From Dolomedes plantarius (lineage: Eukaryota > Arthropoda > Arachnida > Araneae > Dolomedidae): a stretch of DNA of 64,000 bases. Both the position numbers and the translations under genes were made by a program. Position 1 is the stretch's first letter. Each line of letters opens with the position of its first letter. The notes beneath the pieces are model-generated. The model did not search any database, was not told the origin of the DNA, and worked only from the letters and a program-made list of their open reading frames with translations. The stretch covers positions 18,596,792-18,660,791 of the forward strand of contig OU015490.1 in assembly GCA_907164885.2 (NCBI GenBank). Direction: 5' to 3'. This document shows positions 32,117 to 42,399 of this stretch, one piece after another.

Positions 32117-32712
32117 CTAGTTGGTACCCGTCGAAATGTGACGGCTAGATAGAAAATAAATTTACTAATACACAAATTATACTGAACACATCATTACCAA
32201 ATGTTGAAAATCAATGCGCAGAAACGAATTAACGTGTTTAAGCGGCCTCGTGCTTAGTGAGTATCTAAAGCCAGATTCAAAAATGTCACTGAGCATGAGC
32301 AGAAAGCAATTTTTTTAATTGTAGATTATCGTTCATTAAGCAGCGCGAAATAAACAATTTCCATGAGGTTTAATCTTATATTTCACAAACATAATTATCA
32401 TAAAAATAAAAATGGCAGAGAGAGATCTAGAGAGACTCCTCGGAATAAACGTGTTTATCATTAAAACGTGTCACTGAGCATGCGCAGAAACAGTGAGTTT
32501 CTAAAGACAGATTTAAACATGTCGTTGAGCATGCGCAGAGAGCAATTTTTAATTGTAAATTATCGCTCATTGATAGAAATTGCGGTTAGAAAAACCAAAT
32601 TTGACACATCTACAGATCACAATCTTTCGTTTAAGACCAAAATGAAATGAATGGATGCAGTAGTTTTCTCTCACGGACTGCCCAAAAAGTCGGCTTAGCA
32701 ACTTTATACAGA
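32117..32712 (-). mobile_element. Helitron family D, internally deleted copy
   Basis: Minus strand: starts TCTGTATAAAGTTGCTAAG and ends with hairpin CCGTC...GACGG, GTACCAA and CTAG, followed by T. Conserved inner words with the second copy include GTTTAAGCGGCCTCGTGC, repeated CACTGAGCATGCGCAGA and GACCAAAATGAA. It lacks the captured-gene region of the copy at 36767-38298. Confidence 0.78.
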
Positions 32713-33202
32713 TACAGATTGAGTGGAATAGAGTGTCGGGTCTCGGGCCTGAGCACTCCACTGTGTTAAACTTTGATAGAAAAGCCCCTCTATTTTAAAA
32801 CGTTATGAAATGTTTACCCAAATGATATTCGCTTTCGTGATCTTATATCCCGTTTCAGCTAAAAATATATTTAATCAGCACTGTATATTTTTGAAATAAA
32901 AGTGCTCAGAACGTAGGCGGATAACTCAAACCCTTTTCTCCTAGCTTTGTCCCTTCTTTGAGAATATTTCCGCCGCTTTTTTTTTATGCACCATTGTTCG
33001 GAAAATTTATTTTCTCCCCATCTTTTGAAACCATTTCTAAAGAATGCCTCGCGCGCACAATGAGTCCCTTAATCAACTTCAGCTGCCGATTTTTTTTTCT
33101 GTCGCTCGGAGGCCATACATAACTGAAGCATTCCACGTTCGATTATGAACCCCCTCGCTTCAATCGTCACGTTGTTTGTTATATCTAATTATACAGCTAC
33201 GA
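32713..33202. other. No gene seen
   Basis: Low-copy DNA, slightly GC-richer near 32990-33200. No inverted ends or domain-bearing frame. Confidence 0.35.
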
Positions 33203-33475
33203 GAGCTCGAGGTGGCCTTGTGGTAGCGCGTTGATGAAGGGTGCTCGGATCGAATCCCGGACGAGCGCTATTCAATACCTCCGTGTCTAGGCGTGATAGG
33301 GGCACGTTCAATCCGTAGACCGGAAATTCCGTCTATGAGGTCAGTGAGGGTGGGAGAGGGTACGATCCCGTCATATATCGCCCCTGGGGGAGCTATCTGA
33401 AAATGGAGGCGGCAACTCGCTTAGACGGACTCCGACCCTATTGGTGCTATATATACAGGATCCGCATTACTTTTA
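33203..33475 (+). repeat. tRNA-derived SINE
   Basis: A Pol III-type head has an A box in GTGGCCTTGTGGTAGCGCG and a B box GGATCGAATCC ~35 bases on. A ~190-base unrelated body follows (GGCGTGATAGGGGCACG ... CCGACCCTATTGGTGC) and a short A/T tail region. The head-plus-body structure fits a SINE better than a tRNA gene. It is the only copy of this body in the window. The tail and target duplication are not clear, so the right border is approximate. Confidence 0.7.
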
Positions 33476-33511
33476 AGGCGAAACATGCATAAATAAGATC
33501 TTTACAGAGTA

Positions 33512-33688
33512 CTAGCTGAAAAGCCGCACTTCGCTACGGAGTACATTCAAATTAAATACAACGGTCAATGTATGCAATTGATGACAAAAAAAAAAAAATA
33601 CAGGGTGTCCATAATTAAAGTGATACTTTCAAAAGGCTGCAAAAAAAGAACCAGCCTTTTGAAAGTGGGACTTTAATTATGGACACCT

Positions 33689-33749
<61 letters not shown>

Positions 33750-33775
33750 CGACGATCAATGTATACAACTGATGT

Positions 33776-33832
<57 letters not shown>

Positions 33833-34249
33833 AAAAAATCGTAAGGGATATTTTTATAGACAAAATAATGTAGAAGAAAATATTCAAATTAAATCTAATA
33901 GGACATACTAAAGAATGTAGTACAGTTAATATAGTACAGTTTGAGGAACATATCTTTTACTGTATATTAATATTTTTTTGGATAATGTCCAATCGTCTGC
34001 CGCATTAAAAAGAAAAGAAAAAATATCTTTGTCTGTTTCGTTGTTATGCTCGTGACGATAAATTTATTTAAAGCACCAGAAAAAGAAATCACGTGATCGG
34101 CATTCAATAAATTCAATTCTAAAAATGAATCATTAAAAAATCCCCCAAAATCAGAAAATGGAGGTAAAGATTCGAAAAAGATTTCATTTTGAAGGAACTT
34201 ACTGGACATTACTGTACTGTACTGTACGGAACTGTTTTATATATGTAGA
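33512..34249 (-). mobile_element. Helitron family A with internal deletion and a mini-MITE
   Basis: 3' terminus CTAGCTGAAAAGCCGCAC at 33512; 5' terminus GGAACTGTTTTATATATG at ~34249. The stretch normally holding CAGCGGTTTGG and the CACTAAGA block is missing; a short TACTGTACTGTACTG sequence replaces it. It carries a 90-bp MITE (33601-33690) and two (TA)n tracts at about 33703-33746 and 33779-33828. Confidence 0.82.
33601..33690. mobile_element. 90-bp palindromic MITE, internally deleted
   Basis: CAGGGTGTCCATAATTAAAG ... CTTTCAAAAGGCTG meets its own inverse after only a few bases, so it is almost only two inverted ends. The same ends bound the 300-bp element at 55845-56144. It follows TA on the left. 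Long inverted repeats and TA target suggest a mariner-related MITE. Confidence 0.75.
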
Positions 34250-34338
34250 TAAACAAAAACGGCGCCAAGACTGGCTTTAAAAATTGGCTTAGCGAGCTTG
34301 GAACATAGATAAGGAAGCTGTTCCCAGAAATAAATAAA

Positions 34339-34369
<31 letters not shown>

Positions 34370-34402
34370 CTAGCTGAAAACCCGTACTTCGCTAATTGAT
34401 GT

Positions 34403-34486
<84 letters not shown>

Positions 34487-35103
34487 AGAAAATCGTAAAA
34501 GATAATTTTATAGACAAAATAATGTAGAAGAAAATATTCAAATTAAATCTAATATAAAGAATACTAAAGAATATAGTACAGTTAATATAGTACAGTTTGT
34601 AGAACATTTATTTTACTGTATTTTAATATTCTTTTGGATAACGTCCAACCGTCTGCTGCATTAGCAAGGAAAAAAATATTTGTCTATTTAGTTGCTATGC
34701 ACGTGACGATAAATTTATTTAAGTACCAGAAAAAGAAATCACGTGATCGGCATTTATTAAATTCTAAAAATTAATCTTTAAAAATTCACCAAAAATCAGA
34801 AAATGGAGGTAAAGATTCGAAAAAGATTTCATTTTAAAGGAATTTTTATGGTCTTTCTCGTGATATAAATTTTATAACCCTCAAATTATTATTTTAAATG
34901 CAAACTTAAAAAAGTCACTAAAACAGCTTAACAATTTAATTTTAAATAATCTAAGAAGAATTTTTCAAAAATCTCTCTTAGTGCACCCCTACACTATAAG
35001 AAGAATCGCCATGCAAAATTTCAGCCCTTTAGGTCCAGCGGTTTGGTCTGTGCGTTGTATGTCAGTCAGTGAGTCAGTTCCGGAACTGTTTTATATATAT
35101 AGA
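34370..35103 (-). mobile_element. Helitron family A
   Basis: 3' end CTAGCTGAAAACCCGTAC at 34370, 5' end GTTTTATATATATAGA at 35103. The 3' segment between the hairpin and the (TA)n tract (34407-34480) is deleted. The rest is typical, including CTTTAGGTCCAGCGGTTTGG. Confidence 0.85.
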
Positions 35104-35305
35104 TTTACAATAAAAAAGATTTGTTCAAATAAAGGCCCCCGTTCATATTAAGCGAAATTAAATACTGCACAAAAATAGGATGAAAATTTAGTGCAAGTAG
35201 TAAAACATGATAAATATTTTGGGATAAAAGGAACCATCTACCATTCAGAAGGCATACAGAAATCATAATTGGAAGTCGTAATATTTTTTTTCTTTTAAAC
35301 TTTAG

Positions 35306-35579
35306 GCTTACAGGAGTTATCAATTTATGGGCAGAACTGTCGCAACCTGTCACAGCACTTATCGTATTGACTTTAGCGAAAGGGGTAAATGCAGGAAGGG
35401 TTAAACAAGATAAGCTCGACACAAAGAAACTGGAGCTAATTTACGATCCCGACGGACAATCCAATACTGACATGGCAAGACAACAAATTCTGATTGGGCC
35501 CTGGCGACAATGCCGGAAATGCGGAAAGACGATCTATATACGACCCAGGAGCTGTCGACGCGTTATCACTTGCAAATAA
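35306..35579 (+). CDS. Candidate terminal exon of an unrecognised, cysteine-containing protein
   Basis: A good splice-acceptor context (T-rich tract, TTTTAAACTTTAG, AG at 35304-35305) opens a 90-residue frame to the stop at 35577-35579. It begins LTGVINLWAELSQPVTAL and ends in a cluster GPWRQCRKCGKTIYIRPRSC with two further Arg and a final TCK. Codon use and even composition look like real coding DNA and unlike the shadow frames around it. The W..C..CG...R.RSC spacing faintly recalls a thrombospondin type-1 repeat start, but this is only a resemblance. AATAAA overlaps the stop codon at 35575-35580. No upstream exon is identified. An internal Met at 35367 could also start a 70-residue protein. 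Function unknown; it could be part of an unidentified element. Confidence 0.4.
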
Positions 35580-36766
35580 AGAATATTTCTTGCAAACAGA
35601 TTAGGCAAGTCCGAAATATACCGTGTCAAAGCCCGCATCCATAGAAAACTTTAAATACAGGAATCTCAAAGGATGGTGTGTGTTTTAGGGTTCCTTTTTA
35701 AACTGTTTATAGTTTCAATTATAAGATAATTTCTGATTTTTTTGTTGTATTTAAATTACGTAATAAACTAATCCTAAATAAATTATATATATAATAGCCG
35801 TTGTCTCTGTATAACACTTCCGGGCTGTACTCATCTTTCAATTGAAGCCCTCAGTAAACAATCGGCCGGTTAGGCTTAATTTTTATTTCAGATGTAGATC
35901 AGAATTTTTTCTTACCTAAAAACAAATATCTTCTCCATCAAATCACGTTTGTTCAGCCTATTTTTCTATAAAACATTCGGAACTAAAAAAGATTGGATGC
36001 TTTTAGCTGTATATTTAACAGTTTTTAAAAATCTGTTTACTTTTGCGATGAATTCTGAAAGTAAACAAACTTGAATGTGAATGAATCACGTAGCTCAAGT
36101 ATTCATATCGCGTAGTGAGCTGTAAAAAACTGGATGGCAGTCTACTACTCCAATCGCATGAAAAACTAAATAAAAAATAATGAAAGGGTTTGCTTTTACA
36201 AGGTGTGGATTTAATGCAATATTGTTAGATAATTCGGGATATTTTTTTAACTTTCATATACTTTTTCCAATATGACGTCATTATTAGTATTATGACGTCA
36301 AAATAACGGGTTACCTTCTAGTTTATAATAATATTATATTTTCTATAGGTAATTTTATATTTTTTCAGGTAGCTGCCTTCGTTGAAATAGCTATTTTGGT
36401 GCAACATTTCGAAATTTTTTAAAATATGCATTGAATCAATACCGCCTATTTTTTGGGGTTGAAAAATGGTGCCTCGGACATACGCAGATAGCTTAAAATC
36501 AAGATTAAGTTGATATCAAACATTTTCTGTAGGCACCAAAGACAAATTTCGCATTAATAAAAAAAAACCATTCCTAGAGATTTCCGTTGTAATTCTATTG
36601 TATTTTGGAAAAAAAAAAGTGCTCCGAACGTAACCTTAAATGGCTGAAAACACGTGATAAAAGAGATGCCACTAAGAAAAAGAAATTTAAGCATGAAAAG
36701 TTATCAAATCGAAACCAAACCCCTTTTTTCTATTCATTTAAGACATGCATTAGCTTTAAAATGAAA
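35580..36766. other. Low-copy DNA downstream of the candidate exon
   Basis: Possible 3' UTR at first, then AT-rich DNA. Contains the ~50-base block around TAGCTATTTTGGTGCAACATTTCG shared with 29368-29408. The 66-codon frame at 36605 is lysine-rich low-complexity and not called. Confidence 0.35.
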
Positions 36767-36998
36767 CTAGTTGGCACCCGTCAAAACAGGACAGCTGGAA
36801 AGTAAATAAATGCACCAATACACAAATTATACTCAACACATCATCGCCAAATGTTGAAAATAATAATATTAGGAAGAGAGAAGTACACTTTAAAAAATTA
36901 CTATGGAAATCAATAGAAAGAAACAGGGCGACTCAACAGCGCTAAATAAACAATTTCCGTCAGGTTTGATTCTATATATCCCAAACGTAATTAAAATT

Positions 36999-37405
36999 AA
37001 TAATTACAAGACGAAAAGAACTTTTTATACACCATGTTTTTAAATTTTCTGTTGAATCATATAAACTTGACAATTCCATCTATTAATAAATACTTTTAAA
37101 TCTTTTTTTTGATGAATTATCCAATCAACTTGAAAGAAAATGAAGTTAATTGGAAGTTAACTCACGTTTAACTTTTCGTTCCCGTCCCGGCCGACAGGTG
37201 GCTGCACCAGTCTACAAAACAAAATTAACTGAAAACGAATTCAATCCTGCTTAAAGATGGCTAAAAGTATCAAAATAATGCATTGTCATCGTGTTCCGTG
37301 CTATTCTAAAAGTTTCTAGTCGGGAAGTTAGTTAAAAACCGATTGCAAGATTTGTACTGGACAAACACACAAACAAGAAAGAGAGTTAATAAAAACATGG
37401 GGAAA
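36999..37405 (+). repeat. Family E copy nested in Helitron D
   Basis: Complete short variant from TAATAATTACAAGACGAAAAG to TAATAAAAACATGG. It interrupts D sequence that is continuous in the other D copy (CATAATTATCATAAAAAT ... AAAATGGCAGAGAGAG), and so gives an empty site for E. Confidence 0.78.
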
Positions 37406-37654
37406 AAATGGCAGAGATAGAGAGCTAGAGAAATTCCTCGTAATAAACAAATGAACGTGTTTTAGCGGCCTCGTGCTTAGTAAGCATCTAAAGCCAGATT
37501 TGTACATGTCACTGAGCATGCGCAGAGAGCAGATTTTTAATTGTAAATGATCGCTCATGAATAAGGCAATCTTTCGCATCATGTCACACATCTCAACTCT
37601 TGCAGATTTTACTTCTTGTTTGGCGAGGAGTGGCATATCATTGCATAATTTAAC

Positions 37655-37927
37655 ATGGCGCTCAATGAGCATTCTTACAGCTTGTCAAATAAAATGCTCT
37701 CAGACTACGCAAAGTCTTTAGATACGGTATCTAAACAAAGGTATATCACTAAATTAAACATTCAGGTACAGCTCGGAAAGGTTTATTCAGTATGTGACCC
37801 GTATTTATTGACAGAGGAAGACTGGAGTTACGACACGAGACGCTGGCCCAAAGTAACTTATCCTGATATCTATACGTGTCTCAACATAATAATAATCATT
37901 CTCTACGAAAGAATGATTATATTCTCT
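37655..37927 (+). pseudogene. Captured gene fragment, resembles N-terminus of YqaJ/SWIM-associated invertebrate proteins
   Basis: The frame starts MALNEHSYSLSNKMLSDYA and continues with RYITKLNI, YSVCDPYLLTEEDWSYDTR and RWPKVTYPDIYTCLN. The order RY..KL, DPY.L..EDW, WP.VTYPDIY matches my recollection of the N-terminal part of large uncharacterised invertebrate proteins that carry SWIM and YqaJ-type recombinase domains further on. Homology stops after PDIY, at about 37897; the last residues are low-complexity read-through into a hairpin (ATAATCATTCT...AGAATGATTAT). No later exons are present, so it is a single captured exon without the catalytic part. Transcription is antisense to the Helitron's own orientation. 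The resemblance is from memory and needs a search. Confidence 0.5.
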
Positions 37928-38298
37928 TAAACCTTGCGAAATATAAAAAAAAAGTGTTAAAATACCTGTTACATACAACTAATATGAGGAATTTTATAAA
38001 TAAACTTAAATTATTTAACTCAAATGAAGGTATCGTCCAATACCTACACATGCAAACGCATAGGAACTGCTTCTGTTTTCTGTCACCCGATAATGACGTC
38101 ATCTATAGCAGACGAAAACTGACGTAGCCAGTGACGTTGCGACTTTTCGCCTTATAGAAATTTCGGTCACAGAAAACCAAATTGTGACATCTGTCTAGAT
38201 TACAATCTTTCGTTTCAGACCAAAATGAAGTCAATGGATGCAGCAGTTTTCTCTCACCAACTGCCCAAAGAATCATCTTAGCAACTTAAATATAGAGA

Positions 38299-39231
38299 TA
38301 TTACAAGAGGAAAACAGCAGTAAACCTATTTTAAGTGTTTTCCTTTAAATCTAAAAAGTGGCTTTAAAAATAAAGCAGTATCCCCGATTTCTGATAATCA
38401 AAACAATTTTATTGGGTTAAAAGGAACACTATTTTTATTTCTCGTCTGCGCAGCTGTCTATCGTCACCATGCTCACACTGTGTTGCTATGGGAACAACAG
38501 ACAATGACATCAAACGGAAGTGATACACCACCCGACAGTCAGCAATTCAAATATCGAACCTTCTACAGTCAGATACTGGGGAGGAGCAAAGGTACAAGAC
38601 GCCGTGCTGAAGCTCCCGAATCTTCTGTCAAATTCCATAGCCACTTAGTGCTAGATTCATTTACAGTGGCCCAAACGATAAAAGTACAAAGCTGAAAATT
38701 AAAACGACTGTAGCAGTCAGGTCATCACTTCAATCTTGAAGCTACAATTGGCGTGCATGGACCACGTTTTTGCGGAGGATTTCCCCCAACCAAATTCGTC
38801 CTCAAGACCCATCTCCAATGCGTCAGACAAGGCCCGACATAGTAACTAAGGCCCTTCGCACCACAATGTAGACCGAACGGCGTATAGTAATCTATACAAT
38901 ACCAAAACTCTAAATTTGATACTGAATACAGCAAAAAGAAACAAGATAAAACAACTTCCGACTGAATCGAAGGTGACCTAGACAACCTGTAAATTCTTAA
39001 TTGCGTTTCAATCGTCATTAAGTTTAGACATGCATTATGATAGAAGGGAACCATTTCAGTGCTGCCATCTATCGCTTCAAAGATTATTAGTTTTGCCCTA
39101 AGCCAAAAAAAAAATTTAAAAAAATAAATTTCTAAGAATTAAAGTCATATCTAAAGGTACAGCAAGAACGGTGGTTATTTTGGATGCAACCAACAAGTGC
39201 ATTAACTTTGCTCATAATACGGGAACATCCC
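38299..39231. other. No gene assigned
   Basis: Mixed-composition low-copy DNA. A 71-codon plus frame (38480) and a 109-codon minus frame (38725-39054) show no domain. From ~39200 begins a tRNA-like segment (interrupted by the next MITE) whose B-box part, read in reverse as GCGGGTTCGAGTCCG, lies at ~39432-39448. Confidence 0.3.
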
Positions 39232-39417
39232 CAGGGCCCGACTTAGCCTAATTGGAGCCCGGGGCAAAAACTTCTTTGGGGGCCCCCCTCTGCTTCACTA
39301 CTTTAGTAATGAAGAACTTAATACTTAATAATAAACTTTCTATTCGATTTGGGGCCCCCTTCTGAAGTAGGGGCCCGGGGCAACTGCCCCGTATGCCCCT
39401 GCCTTAGTCAGGCTCTG
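39232..39417. mobile_element. 186-bp hAT MITE, twin copy 1
   Basis: Ends CAGGGCCCGACTTAG and in reverse CAGAGCCTGACTAAG, flanked by perfect 8-base duplications AACATCCC (39224-39231; 39418-39425). The interior is itself inverted (GGGCCCGGGGCAA words on both arms). It has the same length as the copy at 40512 and is nearly identical to it, so recently mobile. It interrupts a tRNA-like segment. Confidence 0.9.
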
Positions 39418-39454
39418 AACATCCCAGCTTCGGACTCGAACCCGCGTCCACGTT

Positions 39455-40190
39455 GTGATAATGTGGGTATTTTAACAAAGTAAAATATCCACACTGTACG
39501 CGGGGGTATTTTTAACAACAAAAAATCCAATAATTAAAAGGTGATAAGAGAGTAATCCTTTAATGAAAGGATGATATATTATAAAATCAAATATAAAGGA
39601 ATACTATACATACTCTAAACCAGACATATTTCGTTAACATTTATTGAACGCGAAAAAATGTCAATAAACTGGCGCCACTTGGCGACTTTTCTGTAGTAAA
39701 ACAAAATGCATATAAAAGTTATCTTCGACGATATTATTGTGGGTATTTAACCAAAGAGTAAAAACATCCACATTCTAAGAGGGGTATCAGATATAAGGTG
39801 TATCAGATAAAACGAGTATTTTAACAAAAAAAATCCAGTAGAAAAACGATATACTATAAAAACACATACAAGTGAATATTATGGATGTTTTAAACGAGAC
39901 ATTTCATAATATTTACTGAACGCGAACAAAAGTGGATAAACTGGCGCCATTTGGCGACACTTCTGTGGTAAAACAAAATGCATATAAAAGTTATCTTCGA
40001 TAGCATTATGGGTGTTTAAACAAACAAAAAAAAATCACTAGAAAAAGTGATATACTATAAAAACAAATACAAATGAATACTGTGGTTGTTTTAAACAAGA
40101 CATTTCATAATATTTACCGAACACGATCTAAAGTGGGCAAATTGGCGCCGTTTGGCGACACTTCTGCGGCCAACGAAACGCACACGGCAT
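39455..40190. repeat. Tandem array, three diverged units of about 270 bp
   Basis: Units begin at about 39455, 39739 and 40007 with ATTRTGGGTRTTTAA. Each contains ATACTATAAAA.A.A, ACATTTCATAATATTTA, ACTGGCGCCA.TTGGCGAC and TTCTGTRG..AAAACAAAATGCATATAAAAG. The third unit is shortened. No frame is conserved. The array is AT-rich with a GC palindrome (TGGCGCCA) in each unit. Confidence 0.8.
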
Positions 40191-40457
40191 TGTTGCCCAT
40201 TATCTTGTTTGATATTCAGCAGCCGTATAATGCGACAAGCCGCAAAATTTAGTTAAGTATCGGTGTACCGCCGAATGATTTTTAACCTTTCCATGAGGGT
40301 TCAACGCCATTGCTGTCGAGCCTTGCAATCCCGTCGAGAAAATTTCCCCGCTGCCGGATACAGAAAATAGTCGCGAGCCCCCGGGGCGAAAGCCGCGGTT
40401 CGCTTACAGACGATTTCATTTTCCACGCACAATCAACAGTCTTTCTCGTCGAGCAGC

Positions 40458-41230
40458 ATAATTCATGTTCTATCGATAGATAATACCGAAAGACACAAGT
40501 ATCGTAATCCACAGGGCCCGACTTAGCCTAATTGGGGCCCGGGGCAAAAACTTCTTTGGGGCCCCCCTCTGCTTCATTACTTCAGTAATGAAGAACTTAA
40601 TACTTAATACTAAACTTTCTATTCGATTTGGGGGCCCCCCTCTGATGTGGGGGCTCGGGGCAACTGCCCCGTATGCCCCTGCCTTAGTCAGGCTCTGGTA
40701 ATCCATCGTGTAGAAGAGTATGTAATTTCAAGCAAAAATGGAAACACTTAAGTTAGAATTATTCGCGAAGAACAATTCTTTTATATTTGATTATACGAGA
40801 GATAATAGTCTATAGTAAACCATGTTGTATCGATAGATAATACCAAAAGGCAACAGTATCGTAAACCATGTTGTATCGACAGACAATACCGAAAGACAAC
40901 AGTATCGTAATCCATGTTGTATCGATAGACAATACCGAAAGACACCAGTATCGTAATCCATCGTGCAGAAATAGTATGTATTCTCAAGCAAAAAATGGGA
41001 ACACTTAGGTTAGAATTATTCGCGAAGAACAATTCTTTTATATTTGATTATACGAGATACAATAGTCTATCGTAAACCATGTTGTATCGATAGATGATAG
41101 CAAAAGACAACAGTATCTTAATCCATCGGGTAGAATGAGTATGTAGTTTCAAGCGAAAATGGAAACACTTTAGGTTAGAATTATTCGCGAAGAACAATTT
41201 TTTATACTTGATTTCTAAAAAAGATACATA
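40458..41230. repeat. Complex tandem repeat with GTATCGATAGA core
   Basis: A ~46-bp unit (CAGTATCGTAATCCATGTTG then TATCGATAGACAATACCGAAAG) occurs singly or in small runs at 40458, 40820-40960 and 41070-41125. A larger ~230-bp unit (GTAGAAGAGTATGTAATTTC ... TTCGCGAAGAACAATTC ... TTGATTATACGAGA) alternates with it. Copy 2 of the twin hAT MITE (40512-40697) has inserted into it. Open frames on the minus strand are repeat shadows. Confidence 0.8.
40512..40697. mobile_element. 186-bp hAT MITE, twin copy 2
   Basis: Same ends as 39232-39417, perfect 8-base duplication GTAATCCA (40504-40511; 40698-40705). The target is the tandem repeat unit, which is found uninterrupted at 40908-40915, giving the empty site. 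Confidence 0.92.
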
Positions 41231-41963
41231 AGGTTTTAGCTCACATATCATCTATTCATTGATAAAAATGCCATAACTTCTCAAATATTTTTTGTAGAGG
41301 AAAAGGATGTCATTTTAAAGTTGATAAATAAGGTTATACGACGAACCAGTACGATAAACAACAGATAGGAAGCCAAAACGCCAAACTGGCAAAAAATTGG
41401 CCATTTTTTCCCCTTTTTAATCAGTTTTTCATTTTATTCGCGCTCATCCGATCTCGTGATGAAAGCTGATAGACCGACAGCTGCCAATAACGGTTTTTTT
41501 TTTTATCAACGCACGAGGAATTCATGGACGATACCCAGGCTTACGGGAGAGATATCGAACACCCACGTACATGTCAGGCTGGAGGATATCCCGTGTTCAC
41601 AAGCGAAAGAACGAGCTAACATTAATTTATTATTTTTTTTAATTCCAAATTACGATTCAGTCAGTTGTAAATTATTCGTCTATCTGATACGTGTGCGGCA
41701 GTAACGTGATCTCGGCAACCGAGACTCCTAAAATCAGAGCCGGAGCATCCGACATTTTGTTGCCTATATGAAGTCGCTCCATTTGTTAATTCTCGTAAAA
41801 TCATGATTCGCCAACGAATACTCCCAAATTATCCAAGATGTTCATGTCGGATGCATGGAATCTAGAGTGATAAGGCGAAAGAGAAATAGGCCATGAATCC
41901 GCAGAGTCGTGAATATGCATTGTAAGATTTTTATACTCTTTTCAATTTTTATCAAAGCTGTTG
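41231..41963. other. No gene assigned
   Basis: Low-copy DNA with an 82-codon plus frame (41456-41704) without recognisable features. Slightly higher GC at 41500-41900. Confidence 0.3.
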
Positions 41964-42399
41964 TTTACTAACCGTATTGGATTCGCTCACTTCCATGTTA
42001 ACCTATGGTTGAAATGGGTCCAAAAATGGCCGATTTGAATTTAAAGACTTTTTTTAAAATTGTACTCCGTCTTAAAGAAAGTAATTTGACATCTGGGGAC
42101 ATTTTTCGTTTTAAAAAAATGCAAATAATATTTTAAACTTTAAATGATTCGGGGAAGAAATCTTGTACAGTGTGTTTCAAACGCTCCTAAATTACTTTGG
42201 TGGACGCAATTTATAAAATGAATCCTGTTGCAAGGTGCAGAAAAGTTCGTGCTATCTGGAAATACCATTTTTATTGGACGATCGGCATTGATAGACAATG
42301 ATAGACATTGATTGGCATTGTTGCCAATAGCAGACGCATTTTTTCCCATAGATTAACATTGAGGGGACCAAATCCAATAGGGTTAGCACACAAAATACT
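41964..42399 (+). repeat. Family F, intact reference copy
   Basis: Inverted ends CTAACCGTATTGGATTCGCT and, in reverse, CTAACCCTATTGGATTTGG, each followed by the block TGTTAACCTATGG/TGTTAATCTATGGG. At 436 bp this is the only F copy without a nested insertion. The TTRATGATTCGGG and GGTGGACGCAATTTATAAAATG interior matches the other copies. It resembles a MITE with ~45-base inverted ends; the target duplication is unclear. Confidence 0.7.

Larger units (their letters stand above)
36767..38298 (-). mobile_element. Helitron family D carrying a captured gene fragment
   Basis: Minus strand: starts TCTCTATATTTAAGTTGC and ends with hairpin CTGTC...GACGG, GTGCCAA and CTAG followed by T. It shares both flanking thirds with 32117-32712, but it contains two extra pieces: a family E copy (36999-37405) and a ~600-bp coding-like segment (37560-38140) with the open frame described below. 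Capture of host gene pieces between conserved ends is characteristic of Helitrons. Confidence 0.75.

Noticed and set aside
40781..41251. Minus-strand frames with repeated MDYDT/RYCLSIQHG words
   Set aside because: They follow the 46-bp tandem repeat and are not conserved coding sequence.
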